In this document: in pieces, positions 22,498 to 35,470 of the stretch | Numbering within the stretch: the stretch's first letter is position 1 | Layout: each line of letters begins with the position of its first letter | Source of the DNA: Lytechinus pictus | Lineage: Eukaryota; Echinodermata; Echinoidea; Temnopleuroida; Toxopneustidae | Direction of reading: 5' to 3' | Length of the DNA: 64,000 nt | Assembly: GCF_037042905.1 (NCBI RefSeq) | Contig: NC_087257.1 | Span: forward strand, 15,660,001 to 15,724,000 | Position numbers and translations under genes: made by a program | The notes under the pieces: model-generated | The model's database searches: none | The model's input: the letters and a program-made list of their open reading frames with translations, nothing else | Told to the model about the DNA's origin: nothing

Positions 22498-24037
22498 CCC
22501 AGGACCAAAATCCAATTGAAACCAGTTGGATTTCCAACTGGTTTCAATTGGTTTCAATTGGTTTCAACTGGTTTCAATTGGTTTTAACTGGAATATAACA
22601 ATTTCCAGTTGAAACCAATTGAAACCAGTTGGGCAACTGGAAATCCTAACTGGAACCCGTTGGGCAACTGGAAATCCTAACTGGAACCAGTTGGGTAACT
22701 GGAAATGACTTCCAACTGGAAATGATTTCTAACTGGAACCAGTTGGGTAACTGGAAATCCTAACTGGAACCAGTTGGGTAACTGGACATGACTTCCAACT
22801 GGAAATGATTTCTAACTGGAACCAGTTGGGTAACTGGAAATCCTAACTGGAACCAGTTGGGTAACTGGAAATGACTTCCAACTGGAAATGATTTCTAACT
22901 GGAACCAGTTGAGTAACTGGAAATCCTAACTGGAACCAGTTGGGTAACTGGAAATCCTAATTGGAACCAGTTGGGTAACTGGAAATGACTTCCAACTGGA
23001 AATGATTTTTAACTGGAACCAGTTGAGTAACTGGAAATCCTAACTGGAACCAGTTGGGTAACTGGAAATCCTAATTGGAACCAGTTGGGTAACTGGAAAT
23101 GACTTCCAACTGGAAATGATTTCTAACTGGAACCAGTTGAGTATCTGGAAATCCTAACTGGAACCAGTTGGGTAACTGGAAATCCTAACTGGAACCAGTT
23201 GGGTAACTGGAAATCCTAACTGGATCCAGTTAGGTAACTGGAAATGACTTCCAACTGGTTTCCAATTGGAAATTTTCCAGTTACCCAACTGGTTCCAATT
23301 GAAACCAGTTAATTTGCATATTATCTGCCAGTGTGCACAGATTAATGTTTTATGTGATTCATCATCATTTAAAATGTATCTATTTAATTCTTTTCTATTT
23401 CAAGTACCATACTTGTTTCAGATAAGTGTTTAGAATGCTTAGCAGTGAAAACCATGTTCATAAATGTTATAGATTATAATTAAAACAGATTATAAGATAA
23501 TTAGTACACCACTAACTGTTACCAAATTACGTCAAATACAAATACATATATTTGAAGATCTTTCATGTAAATATATATCTTATAAAAGTCTACTTTATCA
23601 ATGCACTTTACAATGATATTATAGACATATAGCACTGCTTCCTGTTGGCATGAGCAATAGTTAGTGCAAAATCTAATTAATTTGTAACTAATTAAGTCAT
23701 TCCAACTGGAAGTTCCAATTGGATCCAGTTGGAAACCAATTAGTTTCAACTGGTTCCAATTGAAACCAGTTGCCTCCAATTGGTTTCAACTGGAACCAAT
23801 TGAAACCAGTTACCTCCAATTGGATTCAACTGGTTTTAATAGGGAAATTGGAACAACTGGAACCAATTGAAACCTGTTGCCAACTGGTTCCAGTTGCCCA
23901 ATTGGTTTTAACTGGAACCAGTTGGCAACTGGTTTCCAATTGGTTCCAGTTGTTCCAATTTCCCTATTGAAACCAGTTGGCCAACTGGTTTCAATTGGTT
24001 TTGCTCTAATTGGTTTCAACTGGATTTTGGTCCTGGG
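22498..24037. mobile_element. Palindromic AACTGG-array element, TA-flanked
   Basis: Termini CCCAGGACCAAAATCCA and TGGATTTTGGTCCTGGG are perfect inverted repeats with TA on both sides (22496-22497, 24038-24039). From 22519 to 23310 and 23697 to 24020 the DNA is made of AACTGG, CCAGTT and CAATTG words. Tandem sub-units combine AACTGGAACCAGTTGGGTA, AACTGGAAATCCT and AACTGGAAATGA(C/T)TTC. The middle (23320-23690) is unrelated AT-rich DNA. The termini suggest a Tc1/mariner-type non-autonomous element. Confidence 0.85.
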
Positions 24038-24079
24038 TAGGCCTATATAATTATGATGGCCTATTTCAAGAATGGAATA

Positions 24080-25720
24080 ATGCGAGCGCGAAGTGCGGGC
24101 TGAACATTTTTGACATTCCAACAAGAAAATTGACATTCTAAGCATTAATCCTGAACTGAATAGGTATATAACTAGACAATACGAGCAATAAGCGCGATGG
24201 GGAAAATTAAGATTTAGAGCTAAAAACGGGACACTAGTTCATGTTTTGTAAGGCGTGAAGATGGGTAATTAGGCATCTTCCTACGTAATGCGAGCGGGAA
24301 GTGCGAGCAGAATTCTAATCTGAAAACTATTTCAAACACTGAAAATGAAACTGACTGGATGTGGATCGCACTCAATAAATGATTCAAGCGCGAAGCTCGA
24401 GCGGATATTTTTCGGAAATTATTCTGACCTAGGACGGGAACATTCTAAGGACATTTTGTCATATGAAAATAGAAATTATCTACCTATTAAGTGTCCCCAA
24501 GCGCGAGATGAAAATTCTTTCAATTATAAAAAAAGACAATATAGTGATTAGCAATTCATGAAATGTTATTGTTATTATCTTATTTATTACTCTAATAAGC
24601 CCAATAAGAGCGAGAAATTTGTTAATATCAATTTTTGAAAACTGGATATTCTAAGTATTTTTCTATTTATGAATAGAAGGCATTGGTTGATATATCTTTA
24701 ACAATTAATGCGAGCGCAAATCACGAACCGATTTTTTTTAAATAAATTGTCATGAAAAGGGATTTTAAATAGTTTGTTATAGAGATAAATAACTAACCAA
24801 TCGAAATGTGAGCGCGCAGCGCTAGCTGATAGGTTTTGACAATCAGAGCTGATATGTTTTGACAATCAGACCTGAATAAGAATATTTTGAGAATTTATTG
24901 TAAATACGAAGACTAGAGATTGGGTACTTGACAAATAATGCGAGCGCGTAGCGCGAGCTGCATTGATACTCGATCAGACCATAAACGGACTACGGCTGCA
25001 CATTAAAAAAAATCAATTTGTAAATCAAGCAACGTGATATTTTAAGCTCCATATCAGCCCATTGAGGATTATTTGTATCTCGATATCAAACATGCAAGTG
25101 CGAGCGAAAAATTCATATAGTGATATGAAAGATTCTTATTTTTTTTGTATTTTCCAAGTCTTCTTCTCACCTTATTTTTTTCATTTGTATTCCTCCTCTT
25201 TTCCTCCTTTTTTTCTCCTCTCTTTTCCCTTTTTTTATTTTCCCCACTCCTAGAGGGACCCGGGAACTTCGCCCTGGATCCGCGCTCGCATTATTCATGT
25301 TATTAATCTAGAAAGATCCCAAATTACTCATCCTTTTCATTATTTACAAAACATGAATGATGTGTCCCGTTTTAGTCTAAATCTCTTTTTTTTTACGCTC
25401 GCGCTTCGCCCTCGCATCAATAGTTCAGTGATATACATATCCTGTTTACGTTTACAAAAAAGCTTAGAATTTCCCTTCTTTAGGTAAAAATGTACTTCTA
25501 TTTGATTGTTGAAATATGCAACGCATTCATGGCTAACTGCAAGACGTCCTTGACAGGTGCATGGTTCCTTTTCGATCAGATCAAAACGTATATTTAAAAT
25601 TTCTGTTCACGCTTCGCAGTAATTATTTAGTTGCATATATACATGATTCGTTCAGGCTCACAAACATTGCCCAGAATGTTAAAATTTCAAATACAAAATT
25701 AGCTCGCGCTTCGCGCTCGA
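24080..25720. repeat. Periodic GC hairpins in AT-rich DNA
   Basis: Words of the GCGAGCGCGAAGCGCGAGC type recur roughly every 100-130 bp (near 24083, 24289, 24378, 24490, 24708, 24808, 24938, 25098). Reversed versions occur near 25280, 25397 and 25700. Each is a short near-palindrome. Spacer sequences between them differ, so it is a periodic rather than a tandem repeat. Confidence 0.8.
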
Positions 25721-25890
25721 ACTATTTATATAAGGCTTATGAGATTATTAAATATTTATGTTGATTTATAGGAATACAGCTAATGGACTACCCCTTCAAA
25801 TAAACATACATAAATCAACTTCGAGCGGCCGATTGTGGAAAATGTGACTGAAAAATCCCCCCCCCATATCAGCGAAGCTGGATCCGCCCC

Positions 25891-27262
25891 TGTACCCAAC
25901 ATATCATTTGTAAATATGCCTCTATAAAGGAGCTATATACAGTTCTTTACTTGTGTTTCTGCTCAGACTCATTAGAAAGGTGCAAATTGGAAACTTGAAA
26001 CTGATCATGCATCCAGTGCCATTTGGCCAGGGTATACCAATCATGGTACAAGAGCGATTTATATAGTTTATGGCAATATCGAATTGGACTGTGTCAGGCA
26101 AGGTCGCCAATTATAGTAAAAAGATTCTTATAAAATTTTACGTTGTGAAGAAAGTTCAAAAATGGTCACTCGTTTCGTGTTAGATGTCAAGTAAGATTTT
26201 TTATTTATTGGAACGTGGAACAAAAGAAAATGTATCATTTTGGATTTTGAAATAAAAATTGGTGGAAACAGCAAAACAGACGGGCCCATATTTTATAATA
26301 GCAATTTTCGTACATTTAGCTCTATTGTGCAAGACTCTCTTACACTGGGGAAATGAAACAGAATATATGATAAATGACCATGCATGAATGAATGAATAAA
26401 TGCATACAATTATTAAAGTAAATAAATAAAAATGTATGTCTATGAGCAATTTTCAAAATATACCTTGGTCGCCCCCAGCCCTGATCCGCCAATTTACATG
26501 TGGAAAGAAAAATTATGGGAAAACTGGCGTATATGCTGTATTCTCGACCGCTGGTCTTTCTCACATTCATAAAATATTTTGGGAATAAGTTTTGACTTTA
26601 TAAAATTATGAAGTCAGAGATCTTTTCATTACAAGAGATTCGTACTTTGTTTCGTTGACAAACAAAAATTACACGTTTTATACAGCCGAAGGCCAAATAC
26701 TTGCTCGTGCAGTATTATTTTGTCCACCCTATGCGATTGGTGAGGTGGGGGGGGGGGGGGGGTAGGCCTATTGGGGAAGGGATAGGCCATGCAGTTGAAC
26801 AAATAGGCATTTTCACAAGAAAGTGTGTGTGAAGAAATAATATTACTTCAATACACTATGAATTATGATGCAATTAATTTAGGCCGATATCGCAACATGT
26901 TTGTTTTGGGTTTTTTTGCTTTTCTCTCACTCATAACAGTCCGAGTGACAATATATATCCGGTTATTCATGAGGGACGTGTATCGTTTGGTTGTCAAGTT
27001 AGAAACAAAGAATTGCAATAATAAAGTTTGTCAGACTAGACAAATTCCCAACGACTCGTTCCCATGCAGCTCGATCCCCACCCAACCCCCCTCCCCTACG
27101 TTCTTTCTTTCTCTATATAATTTCTTTCTTTCATTGCATTTTTTCCCCTTCCCGTTCTTTCACCTCCTTTTTCTGATAATGACTTGAAAATCGATCAGTG
27201 CTTGGCTTGTAAATCATTGTCCCTGCCATTTTTTTTGCATCTCTCCCACAGTTCAATGTTTA
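25891..27262. other. Spacer, no gene supported
   Basis: AT-rich with a G run at about 26746-26762. Open frames at 26201-26570 and 26825-27187 show low-complexity composition and no domain. Confidence 0.45.
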
Positions 27263-27267
27263 ATTAA

Positions 27268-29060
27268 AGGTCAAGTCCACCCCAGAAAAAAGAAATGTTG
27301 ATTTGAATCAATAGAAAAAAATCCAACAAGCATAATTTTGAAAAATTCATCAAAATTGGATGTAAAAATGAGTAAATCAGTATGGCATTTCCAAATTTCA
27401 CATAGCCTATATTTTTCACAAAATAGTTATATGCACAACTCAGTATTATGCAAATGAGAGTTGATGATGTCCCTCGATCACTACCAACCGCGTAGCCAGG
27501 ATTTCATTTTGGAGGGGGCGGTAAATGCACGCGAAGCGTGCCAACACTTACAGAGCGCGCTCCCTAGGGGGTGGGTGCAGGGAGGGGGAGTTTCCCCCTC
27601 CCTTGCGAAGCTTTTGGTGTTTCATAAATTAAAATGAAAAGGAGCCGTCTCTCTTGTCTTTAGTACCTATATATCAGCTCCAATTCAGTTGACTATATTG
27701 TGATTTTGAACATTGTTTTCAAAAAAGATTGTGAACGCACAAAAAAGGAAAACAATGGAGGAAATTAAAATGATAATAACCCCGCGCGAAGCGCGGAAAC
27801 TAAAGCGTTTTATCAATTTTTTGCCATGAAAAGGGTCCCGAGAAAACGGTATTCTCAAACACATGTTGGATACTTCCCTTGGAAAGATCAGATTTGATTA
27901 CAAACAATTTAGCGACAGTGCATATCTTTAACTCGCAAAACAGAGGAGAAGAAGTGTATATGCCGGGAGGAAGATATTCCTCCCCGCGCAGAACAACGAA
28001 ACTCTGAAATTTCAAAGGGCAGACGTTTCATCAAATGCAGATATCTCCAATACCCGATCGGCTCTAATTCAATTAATTTTCTAAGATTATTGAACTTCAT
28101 TACAAGGAAAATAGTGCGCAAAAAGTTGAAACTTCTGTGATTTATTGAAATTATATAAAAAGGATACCTAATTTCTTTGACTTATCCTGAAGCGCTTCAT
28201 TTTGAATTATAAAGAAACTTTGGTGTCATTCAAAATTTCAAACTGAGGGCGCAAAACAGGACAGGAGATGAATGTGCAGGGAAATGACATGAAGTTTAAT
28301 AGAATTTGATAAAAAATATTGTACTTTTTTATTTAATAAGATACGAATTTTATACCTTCCTCTTTTTAAATTAGGAACCTGTTTGCCCCCAAAATTATGG
28401 TTGTTTAGTAATGAGCTGAAAAGCGGGAGAAGTTGACTTTATGGAGGTGACGGCAGAAATTGATATAAAGATTTCACCCAACCGGAGCCGACCCGACCAG
28501 AAGTTGCGCGATCAATTAAAAAAAAAGATAACTTCATATACTTCGGCCTAACCATGCCCTAATGTATACATTTGAACTTTACCCGGCAAGAAACACATAT
28601 AGCTGAGGTGGAAAAACAGGGTTAGAGAAAGGGTGGGGGGAACAATGGAGATCTTCAATATTGTCATTTAACCGCGCGCAGCGCGGAAGCAAAATTCATA
28701 TATAAATCTAGAGCAATTAGAGTGAAGGAGTTTCTCTTTTGAGAAAAAAAAAAGAATAAAAAGAAAAAAAAAACTCAAAGCTACCTTTCTTCCCTTTCCT
28801 CCCTTCCCTTTTCCTTTTCTCCTCTCTTTTTTCTCTTTTTTTCTTTTTGGGGACGTTTTTTTTTTTTTGGGGGGGGGGGGGGCGACCGCCCCCACCGCCC
28901 CCTGGCTTGTTTGAATTATATTTCAATTAGAGATTTGAAAATAAGGACCAACTTGACTGAACCATAGATATAATCCTCAGCGGTTATTCCACATATTCAG
29001 GAAAAAAATAAAATTATGGGGAAATATATAAAATGATATCGAGGCCCTATATCGACGTTA
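27268..29060. mobile_element. MITE family B interrupted by element D
   Basis: Family B starts AAGGTCAAGTCCACCCCAG after TTAA at 27264-27267 and runs to about 27485. It resumes after 28908 with an inverted middle segment (AATAAGGACCAACTTGACTG) and continues to about 29010. The far right end was not clearly found. Confidence 0.7.
27486..28908. mobile_element. Element D, second copy
   Basis: Same left terminus (CCGCGTAGCCAGGATTTC) and same internal order as 18578-20023 over about 1.4 kb, with many small indels. The right terminus stops at CCCCTGGCT, so the last bases are missing and no octamer duplication can be read. Confidence 0.85.
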
Positions 29061-31389
29061 CACCCGACCCACATTATTATTTTTATTGTTCTTTTGGTAG
29101 GCCTATTTAGTTAGTGAGATAGTGGTTATTACCATGTGAAATGGCCATATTATGGAAAGATATACGATCAAACTGAATAACATTATTTACAGAACTTTAT
29201 CCAATAAATTACTTATTCCATAGGAGAGCCAGTTTTCTGAAACTCGGCATGCTGAGCTGTATACTAGGCCCATGGTTTCGATTGAATCAAATTATCTCGG
29301 GACACGCAGGATCTCTCCATGTACATGACCAGTGAACTGAACTCTTCATGACCTTTAGGAGGCCCGGTATACAAGATCATTGCATGCAATGTATCTGTTG
29401 ACCTTATTACGTAACGTCTCCACACGCACTATTCAACACAAACACACACACTCATACCGTACACGTGTACACCCACGCACAAGTGAATGAAATTCCCGGC
29501 CAGTCCTACTGCATACACAGAACATACATCAAACGTGCACACTGTACTAGTCTACGAATTCAGACACAATTAACCCAAAGACTGTTTATATATCATTTTA
29601 GTGAGAATTAAATCAATGCATTTCCAAAACATAAACAGGATGCACAATCTTGGAATTTTCTTTGAATGTAAGGGTTCTTTCTGTTGGTTTCATTTTCCTT
29701 TCTTTTCTTTTGAATCATTAGAATCGTAAAATAAAACTTTTTGTCAATCTGAAACAACATGAGCTGAGGCTAATACGCGGGAAGTCGGAGAAGAACCAAA
29801 AAAAGAAGTTTTTCCAATTCTAATTCTGTGCTGTACGTTATATTCATTCTGATTTATAAATTGTTCCAGTGTTATATTAGCAATCAGAGAGCAGATACTT
29901 ATTTGCAACAGCTAATATCGTGGTTGCATTTTTTTAATGGGGAAGATGGGACGGTCGAGGTTTGTTATATGCAAGCGGCCCCCAGCCAAGGGCAAGTTCA
30001 AACTTCAAGGAAGGTAGGAATGAGGTACGTACTCCTAATATCGATCAAGGCTGTTTAGATCTAAAGTCTGCTCTGCCGTTCGTTGTAATGTGATGCAATC
30101 ATGCAAGGAAAGTCTGGAAACGGCAATGTATCTACGACTATGAGCTTCGTAAAACCATAGAGCTGTAATAGCTCTATGGTCATGATGGTAAAACTGATTG
30201 ACAACGCAATTGTGTAGCGAGGACTACATTATCGTTCTCGCGTAACACACGCACGGCAGAGGCGGTGGTGCGCACTTTGAGTGTCTGCATGCAGCTACGT
30301 TTCAAAAAGCTGGGTATCCCGACAAAGTAAAATCCACACATGTAAGAGCATAATTTATCATGAAAAACACCTTTTCATTTCATATCATCCACATCATGAC
30401 TGTTTTAGGACATACACATTCATATAATATACAAATTAATTAGAATGGTGACATGCCGATTTTGAGGAATTACCAAAACTATCCACCCTCTTTAAGGCTC
30501 TTCCTTGCATCTTCCGTATCGCGTCTGCCATTTCCAAGTCGGAATCTGTCGAGGTATAAAACCATAAATCATAATTTGTTTAAATCACTTTCTAATCAAT
30601 GATGGAACTTAGTTTCCTTCAGATTGGCATGTCGCCATGATCCCTATGACATAAACCTCTTGGAGGCTTAGATTTTTTGTTCACTCGCTTTTATTTCTGC
30701 GTTCAAAATATTACAATACAAAATATAAAATGTGTTTTCATATAGGACTACAATATACCAAATTATTAATATGTGCAATATATACACATCATTATGTATA
30801 TATGGATTATTAATAAACTTATATTGTTGAATTGACTGCTGCACCTGAATTTTCGTGCACCGCTAATGGCATATATTTCATTAAACACGATAATCATGTT
30901 CTTTACATAACAGTACTCCGGGCTGTAACTGAACTTTAAGGGTTATACCGCCCTCACTAGGTTAAGTTTCAACATATAATTGTTTTCGGAACCGTCTTCC
31001 AGGGTACGCTGACGTCTCTCTTTTCGACGTCCCCCCCCCCCCCCCTGTTTTCCGACCTTGTCCACGACACGTTTTAAGACGTTGGCAGTTTCTTCTTCCT
31101 GCGGATATCTTATCACTTAATATAAATCTGGATATAGGCCCCATTAAAAAGCGGCAACATAAATATTTTCAGAATAGGCATGCATGCAGGCAAACTGAGA
31201 CAATTAAACGACAACACAATGAACAATTATACAGAACAATTTTGCAAATCAAACTCTTCATTATGTCGCTCCATTGACCTGGCCTGCGCATGCGTGAACA
31301 CAAGACGTCTATATACAAAGTGACCTATTTTGAAAACTAGTTAAGAGTGGATAGCCTAGCTACAGCAACGGCCAGCTAGGTCAAGTGCA
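29061..31389. other. Spacer with few recognisable features
   Basis: CA-rich patch at 29425-29480. A perfect small palindrome, ACCATAGAGCT then AGCTCTATGGT, lies at 30155-30181. The rest is AT-rich. No exon with matching splice sites was found; the 76-codon frame at 29828-30058 has no recognisable domain. Confidence 0.4.
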
Positions 31390-31428
31390 CTCTCTCTCTC
31401 TCTCTCTATGTTGCTTGGTATTTAAATA
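31390..31428 (+). promoter_or_regulatory. Candidate core promoter: CT repeat plus TATA box
   Basis: A (CT)n / GAGA-type tract at 31390-31407 is followed by TATTTAAATA at 31419-31428. A start site would be expected about 30 bp downstream, near 31455, just ahead of an ATG at 31478. The arrangement is typical of a TATA promoter, but nothing here proves transcription. Confidence 0.4.
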
Positions 31429-31477
31429 GGTATTAAGGTTTCAAAGCACAGCACGGTTGCGACTGTGACATCCAGAG

Positions 31478-31670
31478 ATGATAGACGATGACAGGAGGAT
31501 CATGTTGACAAGTTCTTATTCTGACTGCGACAGCATCTCAACTCAGCGTTGGAAACCAAATCCAGTCACTGCATGCTTTCCGGCCGTCATTTTGGAGTTA
31601 AGAGCTGGCCCCCAAGGCAGAAGTGGAAAGACAGACGGATTCAGCCAGCATCAGAATCAAACATCATACG
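31478..31670 (+). CDS. Possible first exon (short hypothetical protein or transporter leader)
   Basis: An open frame from ATG runs to a consensus-like donor TACG|GTAGGT (193 bp, phase 1). It encodes a polar peptide starting MIDDDRRIMLTSSYSDC with no recognised domain. It can be joined in frame to 37892-37980, giving a 93-residue product. It could equally be an untranslated leader exon of the SLC16-like gene downstream. Support is the upstream TATA box, the donor and the phase match; that is weak evidence. Confidence 0.3.
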
Positions 31671-33756
31671 GTAGGTTTATATTTTAAGAATAATAATTAT
31701 ACCAAAAGTTTTATAAAATGACAACTTTAAGTTGTTTATGGTTTCTCATCGTAATAATTTGCGACAGACGGATGTTTACCGAATCAAAATTATACGATGT
31801 ATCATGTTAGTATGAATTATGCAGGCCCAAATGTTTTAATGACGATATACAGCGTTGACTCTACAATTTCAATTTCACTTTCAAATGAAAAATATATATT
31901 TTCCATTTTCACAAAAATATAATTTGTACAAAAATATCATTTTTATCATATAGGCCTATTTAACAGAACGTCTTGTCATAAGAGAGGCTGATAAAGTACT
32001 AATGTGTGATGTCACAAAAAATACAAAATAAATGTACATTAACCTCTACAGTTAGTTCTTTGAGTCACAGTTGACTATCCATAGTTAAACCACAACTTCA
32101 AACATTTCCCCTATTTGCTATATTCAATCTGTAGGCCTAATATAACTCGGTCCTTTTCCTTTTGTTGATGGTTTTTTTTTAACCCCCCCCCCCGAGGGGG
32201 GGGGGGGGTATTAGTCTCGGCCTCAAGGGCGGATATCTTTCCCCAAAGGAAGGGGGACCAGGGGCCGGAAAATTTGACAAGCAAAAACAAAAAAAAGGTT
32301 ATCACCCAAAAAGTAAGGTCATCTCGTCCAAAATACATGTTTTATTTCGATTTTGAATAATGTATTTCTTTCCATCATAAAAGACAAAAAATAGTAGGGG
32401 GACGTTTGATATTGTGTCCTTCCTACTATTTTGGGTAGGGGGAAGTCCCCCGGGCATTTCCGCACATGCTCGGCCTACACCATGTGTAACACATGCGCGC
32501 TCGACAAAACGTGCAGAACGGTACATTTTCATGAATGCTTAATAGTCGTGTTACATAGAATTTGAACTAAATGGGAGTGCTTTTTCGAGGCTTTTCATTC
32601 AAAGTGGTAGAACGCTTTTAACTGGGTACATTTTCCATACTGGTTTTGTAATTTAACAGAAATACAATTCCATTTTGCAGTTGTTGTTCTTTTTGCATTT
32701 TAGTAAAAATAAAATGAAATAATTGTGTTAGTCAGTTCGCATATGATGTTAGCTTTCAAAAGGTTATTATGATTTGTATATAGTTCTGTCGTGTATGAGG
32801 AAGTGATATAGGAGGAATATACATGTATTTCAATAACACATTTTTAGGGCGTGGTTCCACGAGAAACACCTAAATAAGGGTGGTTCCGCGTAGAAGTATG
32901 AAATCCATAGGTGTATTTTGGAAACACATTGAACACGCATATATGTAAACCGATACATCTGATTGCCCCCCCCCCCCCGGGTGTCCACATCTTACTCCGT
33001 GCAGGTCCATGGAATTGGAAGTCGGCAATAGAAGTCAAAATATTATGACGTAGGTACAAGTATTATAGCCTATATGAATGCTATGGACGTGGGCCAACAA
33101 CATGTCGTGTCCATTGGCTCCTGAACATGAGCATATCTCACATAGATTGTAAGTTCGGTCGCGCCACAGAAATTCTAGCTTGAACTAGACGTGCAAATCT
33201 TACTGTCATGTTTTTAACAGAGTCCTTTTCAACGATATTTCAAAATCTGGCATATTAATTTAAATTGATTATCAGAATGCTTTTAATATTCAGGTACAAA
33301 ATATCGAGTCAGCAAACAGCTGATTTTTATTAAAAAATCACGATATGAAAATGTACTTCAATATTACGAATAATGCTACGACGATACAAGAAAATAAAAA
33401 AAAATAACATCGAGAATACTTACTACGATGGTAATATAATGTGAAATTAGAAAATAAAATGTAAACAATGACAATGCACTATTATGTACATGCTGTATCA
33501 TAGATAACCATAATTTGCGCACATTTAACAAATTATCAAAAAGTTGATATTCAATCCAAAATTTCTCAGTTCATACAAAGTCAACTAAAATCGTTAACCA
33601 AACGGAAGGTACGACCTTACAGTCAAAATCATGGTTTCGCTAGTTTCGCGATCGCTAAATTCTACTGCGAATGACTAGTGCGCCCTCGCCAGAATGAAAG
33701 AATGTGTCATTAAAAAATTGTGACATATTATTTCATGCAAGATAGTTTTGAAAAGC
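31671..33756. other. Spacer with one hAT-like MITE
   Basis: Apart from the element at 32224-32468, C and G runs near 32180-32210 and 32967, and AT-rich DNA, nothing was recognised. Confidence 0.5.
32224..32468. mobile_element. hAT-like MITE with a perfect 8 bp duplication
   Basis: CAAGGGCGGATATC starts the element and CATTTCCGCACATG ends it. CTCGGCCT is present on both sides (32216-32223 and 32469-32476). The interior matches 51933-52195 (TTTGACAAGCAAAA, TAGTAGGGGGAC). Confidence 0.88.
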
Positions 33757-33760
33757 TTAA

Positions 33761-34323
33761 AGGGGAATGAAACCTTTGGAACAAGTAGGCTTGTGTCAAA
33801 ACAGAAAAATCAAAGAAAAAGAACCAAAAAATTTGAGAAAAATCGGACAAAAAATAGAAAGTTATGAGCATTTGAATATTACAATCACTTACGCAATGGA
33901 GATCCTCCAATTGGCAATGCGACAAGGAAGTATAATGTCACATGTGGACAACTTTCCCTTTCATGGACTATAAAATACCCCCAAAATGTATCTTTTTGCT
34001 TTTTCTTATGGTGATACAAACTAAACTCTTTATCCGTGATGTATTCTTTAAAAATCTGTTTTACATGCTTTCCTATAGTAAGAACACATGATCTACTGAT
34101 AGATGTGATAAAAAAGGCAGTCTAAGTGAAATATATACTAGTGACATCACACATCTTTGTCGCATTGCCAATGTGAGGATCTCCATAGCATTAGTGATCG
34201 CAATGTTCAAATGCTCATAACTTTCTCATTATTTGTCTGATTTTTCGCAAACTTTTGTTGATCTGTTTCTTTGATTTTTCTGTTTTCACACAATCTATCT
34301 TGTTCCAAAGGATTCATTCTCCT
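33761..34323. mobile_element. MITE family C, long foldback with TTAA ends
   Basis: Left arm AGGGGAATGAAACCTTTGGA, right arm ending CAAAGGATTCATTCTCCT, flanked by TTAA at 33757-33760 and 34324-34327. Internal arms also pair (GCAATGCGACAAGG with TTGTCGCATTGCC; CTCATAACTTTCT complement). piggyBac-type target site, no transposase. Confidence 0.82.
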
Positions 34324-34915
34324 TTAAAAAAAAGAAGCCAAGAGGACAAAGATAATAGCATCAGATGGAGGTTAAAATCGGTTGGTATCACATTTTCCTT
34401 ACTTTTTGGAAAACCTCTTTCTTGATGCTTGTCGAAAAGTTTGGATTTTCTCGGAACGGACGCAAAATGCAACAAAATTTGCCGATGTTTAACCAATATT
34501 TTCACAAATGGAAACATTCTATAAAGGAAGTTACTCAACCCGTAATGTTAGGTTTCTTTTTTGTTGGTTTTATTAGACTTTCAAGATTCTTGCGTCTAAT
34601 TTGCTCATAGCAAATTTTCAGTATAAAGACTTTCCATGAAACACCCCCATGTGGCATCCTACAGAGGACCTTCCTTCACTCACTAAGAGAACATTTCCTG
34701 TCTACTGGTGGCTTCGAAGTGCTTCTTGAATCATGTTAAGGTTTACACGCATATGCTGACAGTACAATATGGAATTTTGGCACCGCTACTCTGAACGCTT
34801 TAAACATGTTAAAGAACAGGAAATATATTAAACATTCTTATTAATAACCATTTATCGGTAGTTTGGCGTTTGTCATGCATTGTTCTGCGGATTTTACACA
34901 TCAAGTCAGCAGGGC

Positions 34916-35177
34916 CCCGTCTTACAAAGAGTTATGATTGATCCGATCAACCTCAAGTATATTATGGAAACCCATCAACGACATAATTCCTTTCTTTAGG
35001 AAATTTTCACAATGTCCTTTGAAAACAAAGAAAAGCGTCCTGAAATGTAAAGAAAACTTATACATCACATTATCCAGAAACTATTTGGAACAAACATGTA
35101 GTTTAGATGTTGACGTTGTTGGCTTTCCATAGTTGTGGTTGATTGGATCAATCGTAACTCTTTGTAAGACGGGGCCA
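34916..35177. mobile_element. Foldback MITE (CTTACAAAGAGTTA ends)
   Basis: GGCCCCGTCTTACAAAGAGT at the left is repeated in reverse complement at the right. A second copy is at 59659-59942. Both contain GGAAA(C/T)CCATC and GGCTTTCCATAGTT internally. Confidence 0.8.
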
Positions 35178-35199
35178 TGGAGTGACCATACATACGCAT

Positions 35200-35470
35200 T
35201 AGAGAGTTTTTGCAGCGCGACGCAGAAAGCTTACTAGAACATAGATAATGCATTGTCGAATGCCCTTCATGATAAAGAGCAATTACCAAGAAAATATCGA
35301 AAATAGGTGAATCAAAACAAAGCTTCGCCCTGGACTCTGGACTCGGTTCACCGATTTTCGACGAAGACCTCTCAGCTTTTTCATTGTTATTTGACGGGGA
35401 TTTTTAACAAATTTCCTATGTTCTTGAAAGGGTTCTGCGTCCACAGTCACCCCGGCGGCGAAAGCAATTT
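35200..35470. mobile_element. Foldback element related to 59160-59468
   Basis: GAGTTTTTGCAGCGCGACGC near 35206 and TTTCCTATGTTCTTGAAAGG near 35413 match the corresponding parts of the element beside prolyl-hydroxylase exon 3. Divergence is high. Confidence 0.55.

Larger units (their letters stand above)
21951..25890. mobile_element. Large composite foldback with GCGAGC hairpins
   Basis: The left edge (CAGAGGCAGATCAATTTCGC, then a G run near 21985) is mirrored at the right (C run near 25860, then GGATCCGCCCCTG at 25880). Both sides carry hairpin words, GCGAGCGCGAAGCGCGAGC type on the left and the complementary GCTCGCGCTTCGC type after about 25270. At least two other elements (22116-22287 and 22498-24037) are inserted. 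I could not confirm a target-site duplication. Confidence 0.55.

Noticed and set aside
22498..23310. Regular AACTGG units considered as a CRISPR-like array
   Set aside because: The units vary in length and spacing, there are no unique spacers, and the context is a eukaryotic transposon.
28668..28926. Lys/Glu-rich frames on the minus strand
   Set aside because: Product of T, G and pyrimidine runs at the end of element D.
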